A stretch of DNA of 64,000 nucleotides from Saccharothrix saharensis (GTDB taxonomy: Bacteria; Actinomycetota; Actinomycetes; Mycobacteriales; Pseudonocardiaceae), in assembly GCF_006716745.1 (NCBI RefSeq), contig NZ_VFPP01000001.1:4960001-5024000 (forward strand). The letters are read 5' to 3'. Of the stretch, positions 45,830 to 54,075 are shown one piece after another. Every line of letters begins with the position of its first letter. Position 1 is the first letter of the stretch. The position numbers were made by a program, and so were the translations under genes. A model generated the notes under the pieces. The model made no database searches. It was not told the origin of the DNA and saw only the letters and a program-made list of their open reading frames with translations.

Positions 45830-46579
45830 TCACACCAGGCGAACGGTGCCACCCGACAGCAGGCCGGCCTGGTAGGCCAGGGAGACGGCGTGCGTCCGGT
45901 CGCGGGCGCGGAGCTTGCGCAGGATGTTCTTGACGTGGGTGCGCACGGTCTCCACGGAGACGTACAGCTCGTTCGCGACCGCCTGGTTCTCCATGCCGTC
46001 CGCGATGAGTTGCAGCACCTCGTACTCGCGACGGGACAGGGAGCGGCGGGTGCCGGCCTCGGCGGTCGGGGTGAAGCCGACGGCCAGGGGTGCGAGCGTC
46101 GGGTCCAGGTACGTCCGCTCGGCGTGCGTGCGGGAGATGGCCTGCAGCACCTCGGTGATCCCGCCCTCCCGCGGCACCATCCCGCACACGCCCGCGGTCA
46201 AGGCCGAGCGCACGTACTTCGCGGTCCGGTGCGGCTCGCGCACCAGTGACACCACGACGAGCGACGGGTCGCTGCCGGTCAGCAGCGTGGCCAGGTGGCC
46301 TTGCGGGTCCAGGACGGAGTCGACCAGCAGCACGTCGGGCCGCAGCCGCTCGTGCAGCCGGACGGCGGTGTGCAGGTGCCCGGTCGCGCCCAGCCAGTGC
46401 ATGGCGGGCGTGCGCCGGACCACGGCGGCGAGCCCCTCGCGGAACAGGGGCACGGGGTCGACGAGCGCGACCCCCGGGCCGGGGACGGGAGCGGGGGTGC
46501 GCCGATCCCCGCCTGGCACGAGCGGACGCACGTTGACACCGGTTCGCATGAGGGTGCGACCACGTCCGCGACCAGCCAT
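45830..46579 (-). CDS. LuxR-type response regulator, orphan
   Basis: About 249 aa: a receiver-like domain (about 35-150) starting VALVDPVPLFREGL with a possible phospho-acceptor Asp in VLLVDSVLD, and a C-terminal LuxR HTH (about 180-245, LSRREYEVLQLIADGMENQAVANEL, then VSVETVRTHVKNILRKL). The acidic pocket near the receiver start is reduced to one Asp, so it may not be classically phosphorylated. No histidine kinase is near. ATG 46579 has GGGCGGA upstream; ATG 46549 is an alternative. Divergent from the symporter at 46798. Confidence 0.88.
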   Translation of the reverse strand: MAGRGRGRTLMRTGVNVRPLVPGGDRRTPAPVPGPGVALVDPVPLFREGLAAVVRRTPAMHWLGATGHLHTAVRLHERLRPDVLLVDSVLDPQGHLATLLTGSDPSLVVVSLVREPHRTAKYVRSALTAGVCGMVPREGGITEVLQAISRTHAERTYLDPTLAPLAVGFTPTAEAGTRRSLSRREYEVLQLIADGMENQAVANELYVSVETVRTHVKNILRKLRARDRTHAVSLAYQAGLLSGGTVRLV

Positions 46580-46705
46580 GACGCGATTCCGCCCAACTTC
46601 TTTCCGTAGAAACGCGGTTCCCTGCTGGTCATGTATATGAACAACGATCACAAGTGTGACTCAATGACTGTTCGTAGCCTTCCGCGCGGCGCAACGGCCT
46701 CGTAA

Positions 46706-46715
46706 GACGTACGTC
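46706..46715. promoter_or_regulatory. Palindrome in LuxR/symporter gap
   Basis: GACGTACGTC, a perfect 10-bp palindrome 83 bp upstream of the symporter start. TCACA-AG-TGTGA lies nearer the LuxR start (about 46647-46658). Either could be an operator. Confidence 0.35.
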
Positions 46716-46797
46716 ACACACCCATGTGGGGCGCCGCGCACCGCCGCCGCTCCCAACACGCGCAGCCACCCATGGGCCGAACACTCGTGGAGGCCTC

Positions 46798-48312
46798 ATG
46801 GAAACCCTCGACTGGGTCGTCGTCGGTGGGTACTTCTTCGTGATGGTGGCGATCGGCTACTGGTCACGCGGGCGGATCAAGAACATCGCCGACTTCTTCA
46901 CCGCGGGCGGCAAGATGCCCTGGTGGCTGTCCGGCATCTCGCACCACATGTCCGGTTACAGCGCCGTCATGTTCGTGGCCTTCGCCGCCGAGGCCTACCG
47001 CCTCGGGCTGACCGTCTACATCTGGTGGGCGCTGACGATCGGTGTCGGTGTCGGCATCGGCGCGTTCCTGTGGGCGGGCACGTGGAACCGGCTGCGCTCC
47101 AAGCACGGCGTCAAGTCGCCGCTGGAGTACCTGGCCCGGCGCTACAACGTGCCGACCCAGCAGATCATGGCGTGGGCCGGCGCGGCGCTGAAGGTCGTCG
47201 ACATCGCGGCCAAGTGGGTCGCGGTCGCGCTGCTGCTGCAGGGCTTCGCGGGTGTGCCGGTGTGGCTCGGCATCACGCTGGTCGGCGTCGTCACCATGGT
47301 CTACTCGGTGATGGGCGGCCTGTGGGCCGACGCGCTGACCGACTTCGGCCAGTTCATCATCCAGGGCCTCGCGGGCGTGGCCATGTTCGTCGCGGTCGCC
47401 GCGCACTTCGGCGGCCTCGACTTCATGTGGACCATCTGGGACGAGCTGCCCGAGTCGCACTCCGACCCGCTGTCGGGCCAGTACACGCTGATCTTCTTCA
47501 TGGCGCTGTTCCTGATCAAGACGCTCGAGTACAACGGCGGCATGTGGAACCTGGCGCAGCGCTACATGGCCGCGCCGTCCGGTGCCGCGGCCAAGCGGTC
47601 GGCGCTGCTGTCGAGCGTGCTGTGGCTGGTGTGGCCGCTGATCCTGTTCTTCCCGATGTGGGCCGCGCCGCTGATCGTGCCGGGCATGGAGGCCAACGCC
47701 GAGCAGGCCTACGTCGAGATGGGCAAGGCCATGCTGCCCGCGGGCATGGTCGGCCTGGTGCTGGCGGGATTCTTCTCGCACACCATGGCGATGGTGTCGT
47801 CGGACGCCAACGTGATCTCCGCGGTCATCACCCGGGACATGCTGCCCAAGCTGTGGAAGGGCGTGACGCGGCTGGGTGAGGCGGCCCAGCTGCAACTGGC
47901 CCGCGTCACCACGTTCCTGTTCATCGGGCTGAGCATGACGATCGCGTTGACCGCCGACACCAAGGGCTTCGTGCTCAAGGTGGTGATCGCCCTGGTGGCG
48001 GCCACGATGGGCCCGATCGCGATCCCGCTGATGCTCGGCATGCTGCCGTGGTTCAAGAAGGTCGGCCCGACCGCCGCGACGAGCTCGGTGATCGGCGGCC
48101 TCGGCACGTGGGCCGTGCTGTACGTGCTGCAGCAGAACAAGGTCGAGTTCGTCACCCAGGCGGTGATCGTGTCCTGGCCGCTGCTGGTGTCGCTGGTGCT
48201 GTACCTGGTGGTCGGCCTGCTGATCAAGCCGGAGCCGTCGGCCGAGCGGGAGGCGCTGGTCGAGTCGCTGCGCACGGACCCCGACGAGGAGAAGGTGCCC
48301 ACGCGCGCCTGA
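46798..48312 (+). CDS. Sodium:solute symporter (SSS family)
   Basis: A 504-aa membrane transporter with about 13 helices. It starts METLDWVVVGGYFFVMVAIG, then SRGRIKNIADFFTAGGKMPWW and HHMSGYSAVMFVAFAAEAYR, as in sugar or vitamin type SSS proteins (SGLT-like), a different branch from the symporter at 6637. The C-terminus is hydrophilic. ATG 46798 has GGAGG five nt upstream. Substrate unknown. The divergent LuxR protein is a candidate regulator. Confidence 0.92.
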   Translation: METLDWVVVGGYFFVMVAIGYWSRGRIKNIADFFTAGGKMPWWLSGISHHMSGYSAVMFVAFAAEAYRLGLTVYIWWALTIGVGVGIGAFLWAGTWNRLRSKHGVKSPLEYLARRYNVPTQQIMAWAGAALKVVDIAAKWVAVALLLQGFAGVPVWLGITLVGVVTMVYSVMGGLWADALTDFGQFIIQGLAGVAMFVAVAAHFGGLDFMWTIWDELPESHSDPLSGQYTLIFFMALFLIKTLEYNGGMWNLAQRYMAAPSGAAAKRSALLSSVLWLVWPLILFFPMWAAPLIVPGMEANAEQAYVEMGKAMLPAGMVGLVLAGFFSHTMAMVSSDANVISAVITRDMLPKLWKGVTRLGEAAQLQLARVTTFLFIGLSMTIALTADTKGFVLKVVIALVAATMGPIAIPLMLGMLPWFKKVGPTAATSSVIGGLGTWAVLYVLQQNKVEFVTQAVIVSWPLLVSLVLYLVVGLLIKPEPSAEREALVESLRTDPDEEKVPTRA

Positions 48313-48422
48313 TCACCGTCCTCGGGTCGTTCCCGCTGTGCGGGCGCCGTCGTGCGCCCGCGCAGCGGTCGGCGGAGCCGGATGCCCGCTAAACCGATTG
48401 CCCCCGGTCATACCGTCGGGAG

Positions 48423-49130
48423 ATGGACCAGGGGATCAGGCAGTTCTACGAGCTGGGCTACGAGGACGAGCGGCTGCGCGTCGGCGGGAACGGCCGGTTG
48501 GAGTTCCTGCGCACGCAGGACGTCGTGCGGCGGTTCGTCGGTGAGCGCAGTCGTGTGCTGGACGTCGGCGGGGCGACCGGCGTGCACGCGGAGTGGCTGG
48601 CGCGGGACGGGCACGACGTGGTGCTGGTGGACGCCATGCCGTCGCACGTCGAGGTGGCCGGCGCGCTGCCCGGGGTGTCGGCGGTCGTGGGCGACGCGCG
48701 CGACCTGCCGGTCGACGGGCCGTTCGACGTGGTGCTGCTGTTCGGGCCGCTCTACCACCTGCCCGAGCGGGCGGACCGGCTGCGGGCGTGGCGGGAGGCG
48801 CTGCGGGTGGTGCGGCCCGGCGGGGTGGTGCTGGGCGCGGTGATCGGGCGGTTCGCGGCGCTGCTCGACGGGTTGCGCAGGGACTTCGTGCTCGACCCGC
48901 GGTACCGGGACGTCGTGGCGCGGGGGATCCGGACGGGGCGGCACCTGCCGCCGACCGACACGCCCTGGTTCACCACCGCGTACCTGCACCACCCCGCGGA
49001 GGCGGCGGAGGAGGCGCGGGAGGCCGGGCTGGACGTGGTCGGCACGTTCGCGCTGGAGGGCGTGGCCTGGCTGCGGTCCGACGCCGACCTGGACGACGCC
49101 TTCGCCGACCCCCGGTCCTGGACTACCTGA
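48423..49130 (+). CDS. SAM-dependent class I methyltransferase
   Basis: A 235-aa methyltransferase. SAM-binding motif I is VLDVGGATGVHAEWL, motif II VVLVDAMPSHV, motif III/IV FDVVLLFGPLYHL, and motif V LRVVRPGGVVLGAVI. No domain identifies the substrate. Start ATG 48423. It is followed by an OhrR-like regulator about 100 bp downstream but seems a separate unit. Confidence 0.9.
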   Translation: MDQGIRQFYELGYEDERLRVGGNGRLEFLRTQDVVRRFVGERSRVLDVGGATGVHAEWLARDGHDVVLVDAMPSHVEVAGALPGVSAVVGDARDLPVDGPFDVVLLFGPLYHLPERADRLRAWREALRVVRPGGVVLGAVIGRFAALLDGLRRDFVLDPRYRDVVARGIRTGRHLPPTDTPWFTTAYLHHPAEAAEEAREAGLDVVGTFALEGVAWLRSDADLDDAFADPRSWTT

Positions 49131-49224
49131 TGTGGGCGTTGCGCCAGGTCGAGCAGGAGGAGTCGGTGCTGGGCGCCTCGTCACACCTCATCACGGCGGC
49201 CGCGCGCCCGATGTAGTGTGGGTG

Positions 49225-49235
49225 CTAATGATTAG
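49225..49235. promoter_or_regulatory. Operator overlapping start of OhrR-like gene
   Basis: CTAAT-G-ATTAG, a perfect 11-bp dyad that contains the ATG start codon of the regulator. Adjacent GTGCAC. Typical size and AT content of an autoregulatory MarR site. Confidence 0.5.
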
Positions 49236-49677
49236 TGCACAAAACGTCGAGGACCCGCTGGCCCTGGAACGGCAGGTCTGCTTCGCGCTGTCCATCGCGT
49301 CCAGGAACGTGGTCGCCGTCTACCGGCCGCTGCTGGAGCCCATGGGGCTCACCCACCCGCAGTACCTGGTGATGCTGGCCCTGTGGGGTCGTGCGCCGTT
49401 GTCGGTGAAGGAGCTGAGCCGGTTGCTCGCGTTGGAGCCCGCGACGCTGTCGCCGCTGCTCAAGCGGCTGGAGGCGATCGGGTACGTGACCCGCTCGCGG
49501 GACGCGGCCGACGAGCGCCAGCTCGCCGTGACGCTGACGGAGGAGGGTGCGGCGCTGCGCGAGCAGGCGCTGGCCATCCCGCCGGCGGTGGTGGAGCGGT
49601 TGGGCATGTCGCTGGACGAGCTGCGCGACCTGCACGCCGTGCTGACCAGGGTGATCGCCGCGACGGAGCGGTCGTGA
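49228..49677 (+). CDS. OhrR-like MarR-family regulator
   Basis: A 149-aa winged-helix protein, paralogous to the one at 28586. Cys18 in ERQVCFALSIASRNV occupies the OhrR sensor position; THPQYLVMLALWG and SPLLKRLEAIGYVTRSRDAADERQL follow. ATG 49228 is chosen because the homologous sequence begins there; no clear ribosome site is present and a dyad covers the start, so the message may be leaderless. Its stop overlaps the DUF5313 gene (GTGA). No ohr gene is nearby. Confidence 0.9.
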   Translation: MISAQNVEDPLALERQVCFALSIASRNVVAVYRPLLEPMGLTHPQYLVMLALWGRAPLSVKELSRLLALEPATLSPLLKRLEAIGYVTRSRDAADERQLAVTLTEEGAALREQALAIPPAVVERLGMSLDELRDLHAVLTRVIAATERS

Positions 49678-50072
49678 AGGGGCCGTCCGCACCGCTGCGG
49701 GTGTGGTACCTGCTCGGCGGCCGGCTGCCGATGCGGCACCGGGAGTGGGTGTTCCGGCAGGCGACCAAGCCGACGTGGCTGGCGTGGTTCGGCGTGCGGA
49801 TGTTCCTCCAGGTCCTGCCGCTGACGGTGGTCATCGCGCTGGCGTTGGTGCTGGGCCTGGGCTCGCCGTGGCCGCTGGCCCTCGCGTGCGGGTCGCTGGG
49901 GTTGGTGGTCGGCGTGTACTTCGGCGTGTCGTACGCGATCGAGAGCACCGACCACCGGATGACGAAGTACGGCTACCCGGCGGGCGCGGCGGCGGCCGTG
50001 CGCAAGGAGCGGGCGGCGCGGGACCAGGAGCGCTACGAGCGGGCTTGGCGTTCGCCGGAGAACGGGTCCTGA
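49674..50072 (+). CDS. DUF5313 membrane protein
   Basis: A 132-aa protein with an amphipathic N-terminus (WYLLGGRLPMRHREWVFRQAT), two helices (FLQVLPLTVVIALALVLGL and ALACGSLGLVVGVYFGVSY) and a charged tail with TKYGYPAG then Arg/Glu-rich sequence, the DUF5313 layout. GTG 49674 overlaps the regulator stop by four bases, so it is co-expressed with and probably controlled by the OhrR-like protein. Confidence 0.85.
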   Translation: MKGPSAPLRVWYLLGGRLPMRHREWVFRQATKPTWLAWFGVRMFLQVLPLTVVIALALVLGLGSPWPLALACGSLGLVVGVYFGVSYAIESTDHRMTKYGYPAGAAAAVRKERAARDQERYERAWRSPENGS

Positions 50073-50202
50073 GTTCGCGGGCCGGTGCCCTGGCGTGCGG
50101 TGGTGTGGAGTGGCGGACGGCGGCCGCGTTCGGTCTCGGTGTCACCCGGACCACCCGCCTCCGCTGACCGCGAGGCACCGGACGCCCCGTCGGTGCGGCC
50201 GA

Positions 50203-50394
50203 CCAAGGGATGCGGTCCTCGAGATCGAACGTGCTGCCGTCGAGTGCCGGTGCCTCGGCGGTGGAACCGGACGGAAGCGGTTCACCGCGCTCTCGACGCA
50301 ACTCGAGGTGCAGCCGCACCGCTTCGCGCATTCCTTCGAGAGCTCCGGCCTCCGAGGCGCCGACGGCAACGCATCCGGGGAGATCGGGCGGAGG
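50203..50394 (-). pseudogene. Truncated hicB-like antitoxin remnant
   Basis: On the minus strand one frame reads DLPGCVAVGASEAGALEGM then REAVRLHLELRRERGEPLP, the central and C-terminal part of HicB antitoxins. The usual N-terminal beta strands before DLPGC are missing and replaced by Pro/Arg-rich sequence, no start codon is in place, and no hicA is found. The end is also degenerate. The surrounding 50073-50478 region has no other gene. Confidence 0.6.
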
Positions 50395-50436
50395 AGACGG
50401 CCGTCCGGGGCGCCCGGTGCCGCGCGGCTCGCAGAC

Positions 50437-50470
50437 GAAGGGCCCGGGTCGGTCTCGACCCGGGCCCTTC
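50437..50470 (-). terminator. Terminator of tRNA-Gly
   Basis: Perfect 15-bp stem (50437-50451 with 50456-50470) with loop GTCT, eight nt beyond the 3' end of the tRNA on the minus strand, followed by TTCGTCT in that direction. Confidence 0.8.
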
Positions 50471-50478
50471 GCGCGCTG

Positions 50479-50549
50479 AGCGGGTGACGGGAATCGAACC
50501 CGCCTCTACAGCTTGGGAAGCTGTCGTTCTACCAATGAACTACACCCGC
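50479..50549 (-). tRNA. tRNA-Gly (anticodon CCC)
   Basis: A full cloverleaf: acceptor GCGGGTG with CACCCGC, D-stem GTTC/GAAC, anticodon stem ACAGC/GCTGT around loop TTCCCAA (anticodon CCC, reading GGG), variable AGAG, T-arm GCGGG-TTCGATT-CCCGT, discriminator T. 71 nt; CCA is not encoded. Confidence 0.96.
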
Positions 50550-50623
50550 GTGCGTGCGGCACCGATCATACACACAAAGGCGGTGGGCGCGGGGGCGGGT
50601 GGGGCGTCACCTAGGCTGTGCCC

Positions 50624-51205
50624 GTGCTGCTGAGTGACCGTGATCTGCGCAAAGAGGTCGAGTCCGGCCGGTTGGTGCTGGAGCCGTTCGACGACGTCAT
50701 GGTGCAGCCGTCCAGCATCGACGTCCGGCTGGACCGGTTCTTCCGCGTCTTCAACAACACCCGGTACACGCACATCGATCCCGCGATGCAGCAGGACGAC
50801 CTGACGTCGCTGGTCGAGCCGGTCGACGACGAGCCGTTCGTGCTGCACCCCGGCGAGTTCGTGCTCGGCTCGACGTTCGAGCTGGTCACCCTGCCCGACG
50901 ACCTGGCGGGACGGCTGGAGGGCAAGTCGTCGCTCGGCCGCCTCGGCCTGCTCACGCACTCGACGGCGGGCTTCATCGACCCCGGCTTCTCCGGCCACAT
51001 CACGCTGGAGCTGTCGAACGTCGCCAACCTGCCCATCACGCTGTGGCCGGGCATGAAGATCGGCCAGCTCTGCCTGTTCCGGCTGAGCAGCTCGGCCGAG
51101 TTCCCGTACGGCTCGACCCAGGCGGGCTCGCGGTACCAGGGGCAGCGCGGTCCCACGCCGTCGCGCGCGTACCTGAACTTCCACCGCACGGACACGCGGC
51201 GCTAG
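50624..51205 (+). CDS. dcd: dCTP deaminase
   Basis: A 193-aa trimeric enzyme that deaminates dCTP for dUTP/dTMP synthesis. The N-terminus [16 protein letters not shown] is typical; active-site blocks are [23 protein letters not shown] and [10 protein letters not shown] cannot tell from sequence alone whether it is the monofunctional or the bifunctional deaminase/diphosphatase. Start GTG 50624 (GTG 50618 also in frame); TAGGCT eight nt upstream could be a -10 box of a near-leaderless message. Its 3' end overlaps the convergent CDF gene by four bases. Confidence 0.96.
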   Translation: MLLSDRDLRKEVESGRLVLEPFDDVMVQPSSIDVRLDRFFRVFNNTRYTHIDPAMQQDDLTSLVEPVDDEPFVLHPGEFVLGSTFELVTLPDDLAGRLEGKSSLGRLGLLTHSTAGFIDPGFSGHITLELSNVANLPITLWPGMKIGQLCLFRLSSSAEFPYGSTQAGSRYQGQRGPTPSRAYLNFHRTDTRR

Positions 51206-52185
51206 AGCTCCAGGTCGCCGTACCGGGCCAGCACCCGCGACCTCAGCTCGGGATCGGTGCGCGGCACGGGTTCCAGGAACACCTCGTCCAGCTCGGCGTG
51301 CGCGGCCCGCAGCTCGGCGTCGATCCGCACGCACGCCCGTTCCAGGTCGGCCGCGCCCAGGGTGTCGTCGAAGTCGAGCCGCGCGCACACCAGCACCCGG
51401 TCGGTGCCGACGGCCATCGTCAGCAGGTCCACCACCTGCTCGACCTCCGGTGCCTCCCGCAGCTGCGACCACACCGCCCGCACCAGCACCGGGTCGGCCT
51501 GCCTGCCGATCAGCAGCCCCCGGTTGGTGGACGCCAACGTGTACGCGGCGAACGCGAGCAGCACGCCGATCGCCAACGACGCCACGCCGTCCCACACCGA
51601 CGACCCGGTCAGGTGGTGCAGCCCCAGCCCGCCGAACGCCAGCAACAACCCGACCAGCGCGGCCGAGTCCTCCAGGAACACCGTCTTCACCGTCGGGTCG
51701 TCCGACACGCGCAGGAACGCGAGCATCGACCGCCCCTCGGCCCGCGCCTCCCGCCGCACCTGCCGCACGGCCTGCGTCCACGACACCGACTCCAGCGCGA
51801 ACGCCAACGCCAGCACCACGTACCCGACGACGGGGTTGCCCTGCTCCTCCGGCGCGCCGAACACGGTCCGGAACCCCTCGTAGAACGCGAACACCGCACC
51901 GGACACGAAGATGGACACGGCGGCGAGCAGCGACCAGAAGTACCGGTCCTTGCCGTAGCCGAACGGGTGCCTGCGGTCCGCGGGCCGCGCCGACCTGCGC
52001 AACGCGGTCAGCAGCAGTGCCTCGGTGATCGTGTCGGCGACGGAGTGCGCCGCCTCGGCCATCATCGCCGCCGACCCGGTGATCACCCCGGCGATCGCCT
52101 TCATCACCGCGATGGCGAAGTTCACGGCCAGGGCGAGCAGGACGGTGAGGGTGCTCCCGCCGCCCTTCGACTGATCGGCTGCCAT
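51202..52185 (-). CDS. Cation diffusion facilitator (CDF) metal exporter
   Basis: A 327-aa proton-coupled divalent-cation exporter with six helices. Metal-site residues in the second helix ([17 protein letters not shown], HxxxD) and the fifth ([17 protein letters not shown]) are visible, plus the [12 protein letters not shown] loop and a cytosolic C-terminal domain (about 215-327) with [13 protein letters not shown]. Most likely exports Zn, Fe or Mn; specificity not evident. Start ATG 52185, preceded by a divergent gene at 52303. Confidence 0.93.
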   Translation of the reverse strand: MAADQSKGGGSTLTVLLALAVNFAIAVMKAIAGVITGSAAMMAEAAHSVADTITEALLLTALRRSARPADRRHPFGYGKDRYFWSLLAAVSIFVSGAVFAFYEGFRTVFGAPEEQGNPVVGYVVLALAFALESVSWTQAVRQVRREARAEGRSMLAFLRVSDDPTVKTVFLEDSAALVGLLLAFGGLGLHHLTGSSVWDGVASLAIGVLLAFAAYTLASTNRGLLIGRQADPVLVRAVWSQLREAPEVEQVVDLLTMAVGTDRVLVCARLDFDDTLGAADLERACVRIDAELRAAHAELDEVFLEPVPRTDPELRSRVLARYGDLEL

Positions 52186-52302
52186 GCCCCGACGTTAGGC
52201 GCGACCGGCGCGTTCCGCCGGGTGTGACCGCCCTCACGAAACGATCGCGATCACCGGGACGACGTCGAGGTGACAGGGTCTTTCTTCCGGGGGGAAATCC
52301 AG

Positions 52303-53598
52303 GTGCGCAACCTGACCGGCCGTCTCGCGGCCTCGTTCGCGGCCGTGGGAGTGGCGACGCTCGTGGGCCCGCTCGCGGTGGCGGCGGAGAACACCGTCAC
52401 GATCGAGGGCCTGGTGTGGTTCGACCGCGACGCCGACGGCGTGGTCGACGCGGGCGAGCCGCCGCTGGCCGACGGGCTCGGGGTGTCCGTCTTCGACGCC
52501 AGGACCAAGGCGTTGATCGGCGAGTACGGCACCGACGCGAGCGGCCGGTACCGGGCCGAGGGCCTGCCGGACGTGCCGTTGGCGATCTACAACTACAACA
52601 CCGAGTTCTACCAGGCCACGACGCCGTCGACGGTCAACCCGCACAGCGGTGGCGGCACGCTGGACTTCGGCTTCCGCGGCGGGACCGTGCGCGGGTTCTC
52701 GTTCGACGACGCCAACCGCGACGGCGTGCGGCAGACGCACGAGGCCGACGTGCCGGGTGGGCCGACGGTGCGGCTGGAGCACCCCAAGACGAAGGTCCCG
52801 CCGGCCACGCGCGGTGTGCGGGGCGAGTACGAGTTCACCGACGTGCCCGTCGGAGTCCACACGTCGGTCGTCGCCGACACCGTGCCGGAGATGAAGGTGG
52901 CGGCGCCGGTGAGCGAGCACGACGTCGACCCCGCCACCCGCCGGAAGGACATCGTGGTGCGGGCGGGTGAGACGACGCGCGTGGACGTCCGCTACACGCA
53001 CCTGGACGCCGACTTCGTGGCCGGCGCGCCGCGGCTGGAGCCCGCCGAGGACGCCTACCGGCCGGGTGACGTCGTCACGCTGGTCGTGCCGGTGACCAAC
53101 CGGGGCGAGGCGCGGGACAACCCGGAGATGGTGGTGTTCGGGTCGACGCCGGAGTTCGTCGGCGCGGCCGACCACGTCCGGGTGATCACGCCGGGTCAGG
53201 AGTTCAGCCTGCGTGACCCGATCGCGGTGGGCGAGACCGTCGACGTGCGGTTGACCTACCGGTTGGGCGATCCGGCGTTCGACCGGTTCCACCTGCTCAT
53301 CCGACCGGTGTCGGTGTTGGGGCACAAGGAGACGAACTTCGCGGACAACCACGCGATCGTGCCGTTGAAGTACACGACCGGGGAACAGCCGACCACGACC
53401 ACGCCTCCGACGACGACGGCGCCCACGCCCACGACCTCGACCACCACGACCGCTCCGGCCGTGGTGCGGGTGTCGAGCGGCACCAGCGGGTTGGCGCGCA
53501 CGGGCGCGGCGCCGTTGCCGTTGCTGGTCGTCGGCGGCCTGCTGATCGGCGGCGGCGCGTTGGCCTTCTTGGCGGCACGCGGGCGTCGTCGCGCCTGA
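52303..53598 (+). CDS. Cell-wall-anchored SdrD-B-like protein with LARTG sorting signal
   Basis: A 431-aa secreted protein. Signal peptide (about 1-30, LAASFAAVGVATLVGPLAVAA), two SdrD-B-like beta domains (IEGLVWFDRDADGVVDAGE..., GFSFDDANRDGVRQTHEAD), a CARDB/DUF11-like domain (about 240-360), then a Thr/Pro-rich linker and the C-terminal signal LARTG (starting about residue 397), hydrophobic helix and RGRRR tail. LAxTG is the motif of class E sortases. GTG 52303 has a G-rich ribosome site upstream. Expected to be linked to peptidoglycan; ligand unknown. No sortase gene in the window. Confidence 0.88.
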   Translation: MRNLTGRLAASFAAVGVATLVGPLAVAAENTVTIEGLVWFDRDADGVVDAGEPPLADGLGVSVFDARTKALIGEYGTDASGRYRAEGLPDVPLAIYNYNTEFYQATTPSTVNPHSGGGTLDFGFRGGTVRGFSFDDANRDGVRQTHEADVPGGPTVRLEHPKTKVPPATRGVRGEYEFTDVPVGVHTSVVADTVPEMKVAAPVSEHDVDPATRRKDIVVRAGETTRVDVRYTHLDADFVAGAPRLEPAEDAYRPGDVVTLVVPVTNRGEARDNPEMVVFGSTPEFVGAADHVRVITPGQEFSLRDPIAVGETVDVRLTYRLGDPAFDRFHLLIRPVSVLGHKETNFADNHAIVPLKYTTGEQPTTTTPPTTTAPTPTTSTTTTAPAVVRVSSGTSGLARTGAAPLPLLVVGGLLIGGGALAFLAARGRRRA

Positions 53599-53632
53599 CC
53601 CGTTCGGACGACCGCTGCCGTTAGCCTGCGGC

Positions 53633-54016
53633 ATGGGCATTTTGGTGCAGGTACTGCTGACGGCGGTGGCGGTCTGGGTCGCCACGCTCATCCCGGGCAT
53701 CGACCTGGAGGAGGGCGCGTCGACGCCCGCGAAGATCGGCACGCTGATCGGCGTCGCGCTGCTCTTCGGCCTGGTCAACGCGGTGGTCAAGCCGCTGGTG
53801 AAGTTCTTCGGCTGCCTGTTCTACCTGGTCACGCTCGGCTTGATCGGCCTGGTGGTGAACGCCCTGCTGTTCTGGCTCACCGGCTGGCTGGCGAACGAGC
53901 TGGGCCTGCCGTTCGACGTCACCGGCTTCTGGCCCGCGTTCTGGGGCGCGATCATCGTCGCCCTCGCGGGCTGGGTCCTGAACATCGTCTACGACCGCGT
54001 CACCGATCGCGACTGA
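53633..54016 (+). CDS. Phage-holin-4 / YvlD-family membrane protein
   Basis: A 127-aa four-helix membrane protein of the YvlD/phage_holin_4_2 family (TAVAVWVATLIPGIDLEEG; LVNAVVKPLVKFFGCLFYLVTLGLIGLVVNALLFWL). Despite the family name, chromosomal members are housekeeping envelope proteins. Start ATG 53633. Convergent with the Fe-S reductase; the terminator at 54031 separates them. Confidence 0.9.
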   Translation: MGILVQVLLTAVAVWVATLIPGIDLEEGASTPAKIGTLIGVALLFGLVNAVVKPLVKFFGCLFYLVTLGLIGLVVNALLFWLTGWLANELGLPFDVTGFWPAFWGAIIVALAGWVLNIVYDRVTDRD

Positions 54017-54030
54017 CCTCGACACGACGA

Positions 54031-54061
54031 ACGCCCCCGGTCCGAACAGGACCGGGGGCGT
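54031..54061. terminator. Bidirectional terminator
   Basis: ACGCCCCCGGTCC (54031-54043) with GGACCGGGGGCGT (54049-54061), loop GAACA; perfect 13-bp stem between two convergent genes. Confidence 0.85.
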
Positions 54062-54075
54062 CCGTCCACGACCGA

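Noticed and set aside
50095..50487. A plus-strand 130-codon frame before the tRNA
   Set aside because: Its translation is Arg/Pro-rich with no pattern, while the opposite strand carries a recognisable HicB segment and the tRNA.
53633..54016. Phage holin hint of a prophage
   Set aside because: The protein is of the YvlD/holin_4_2 family common in chromosomes, and no other phage gene is nearby.
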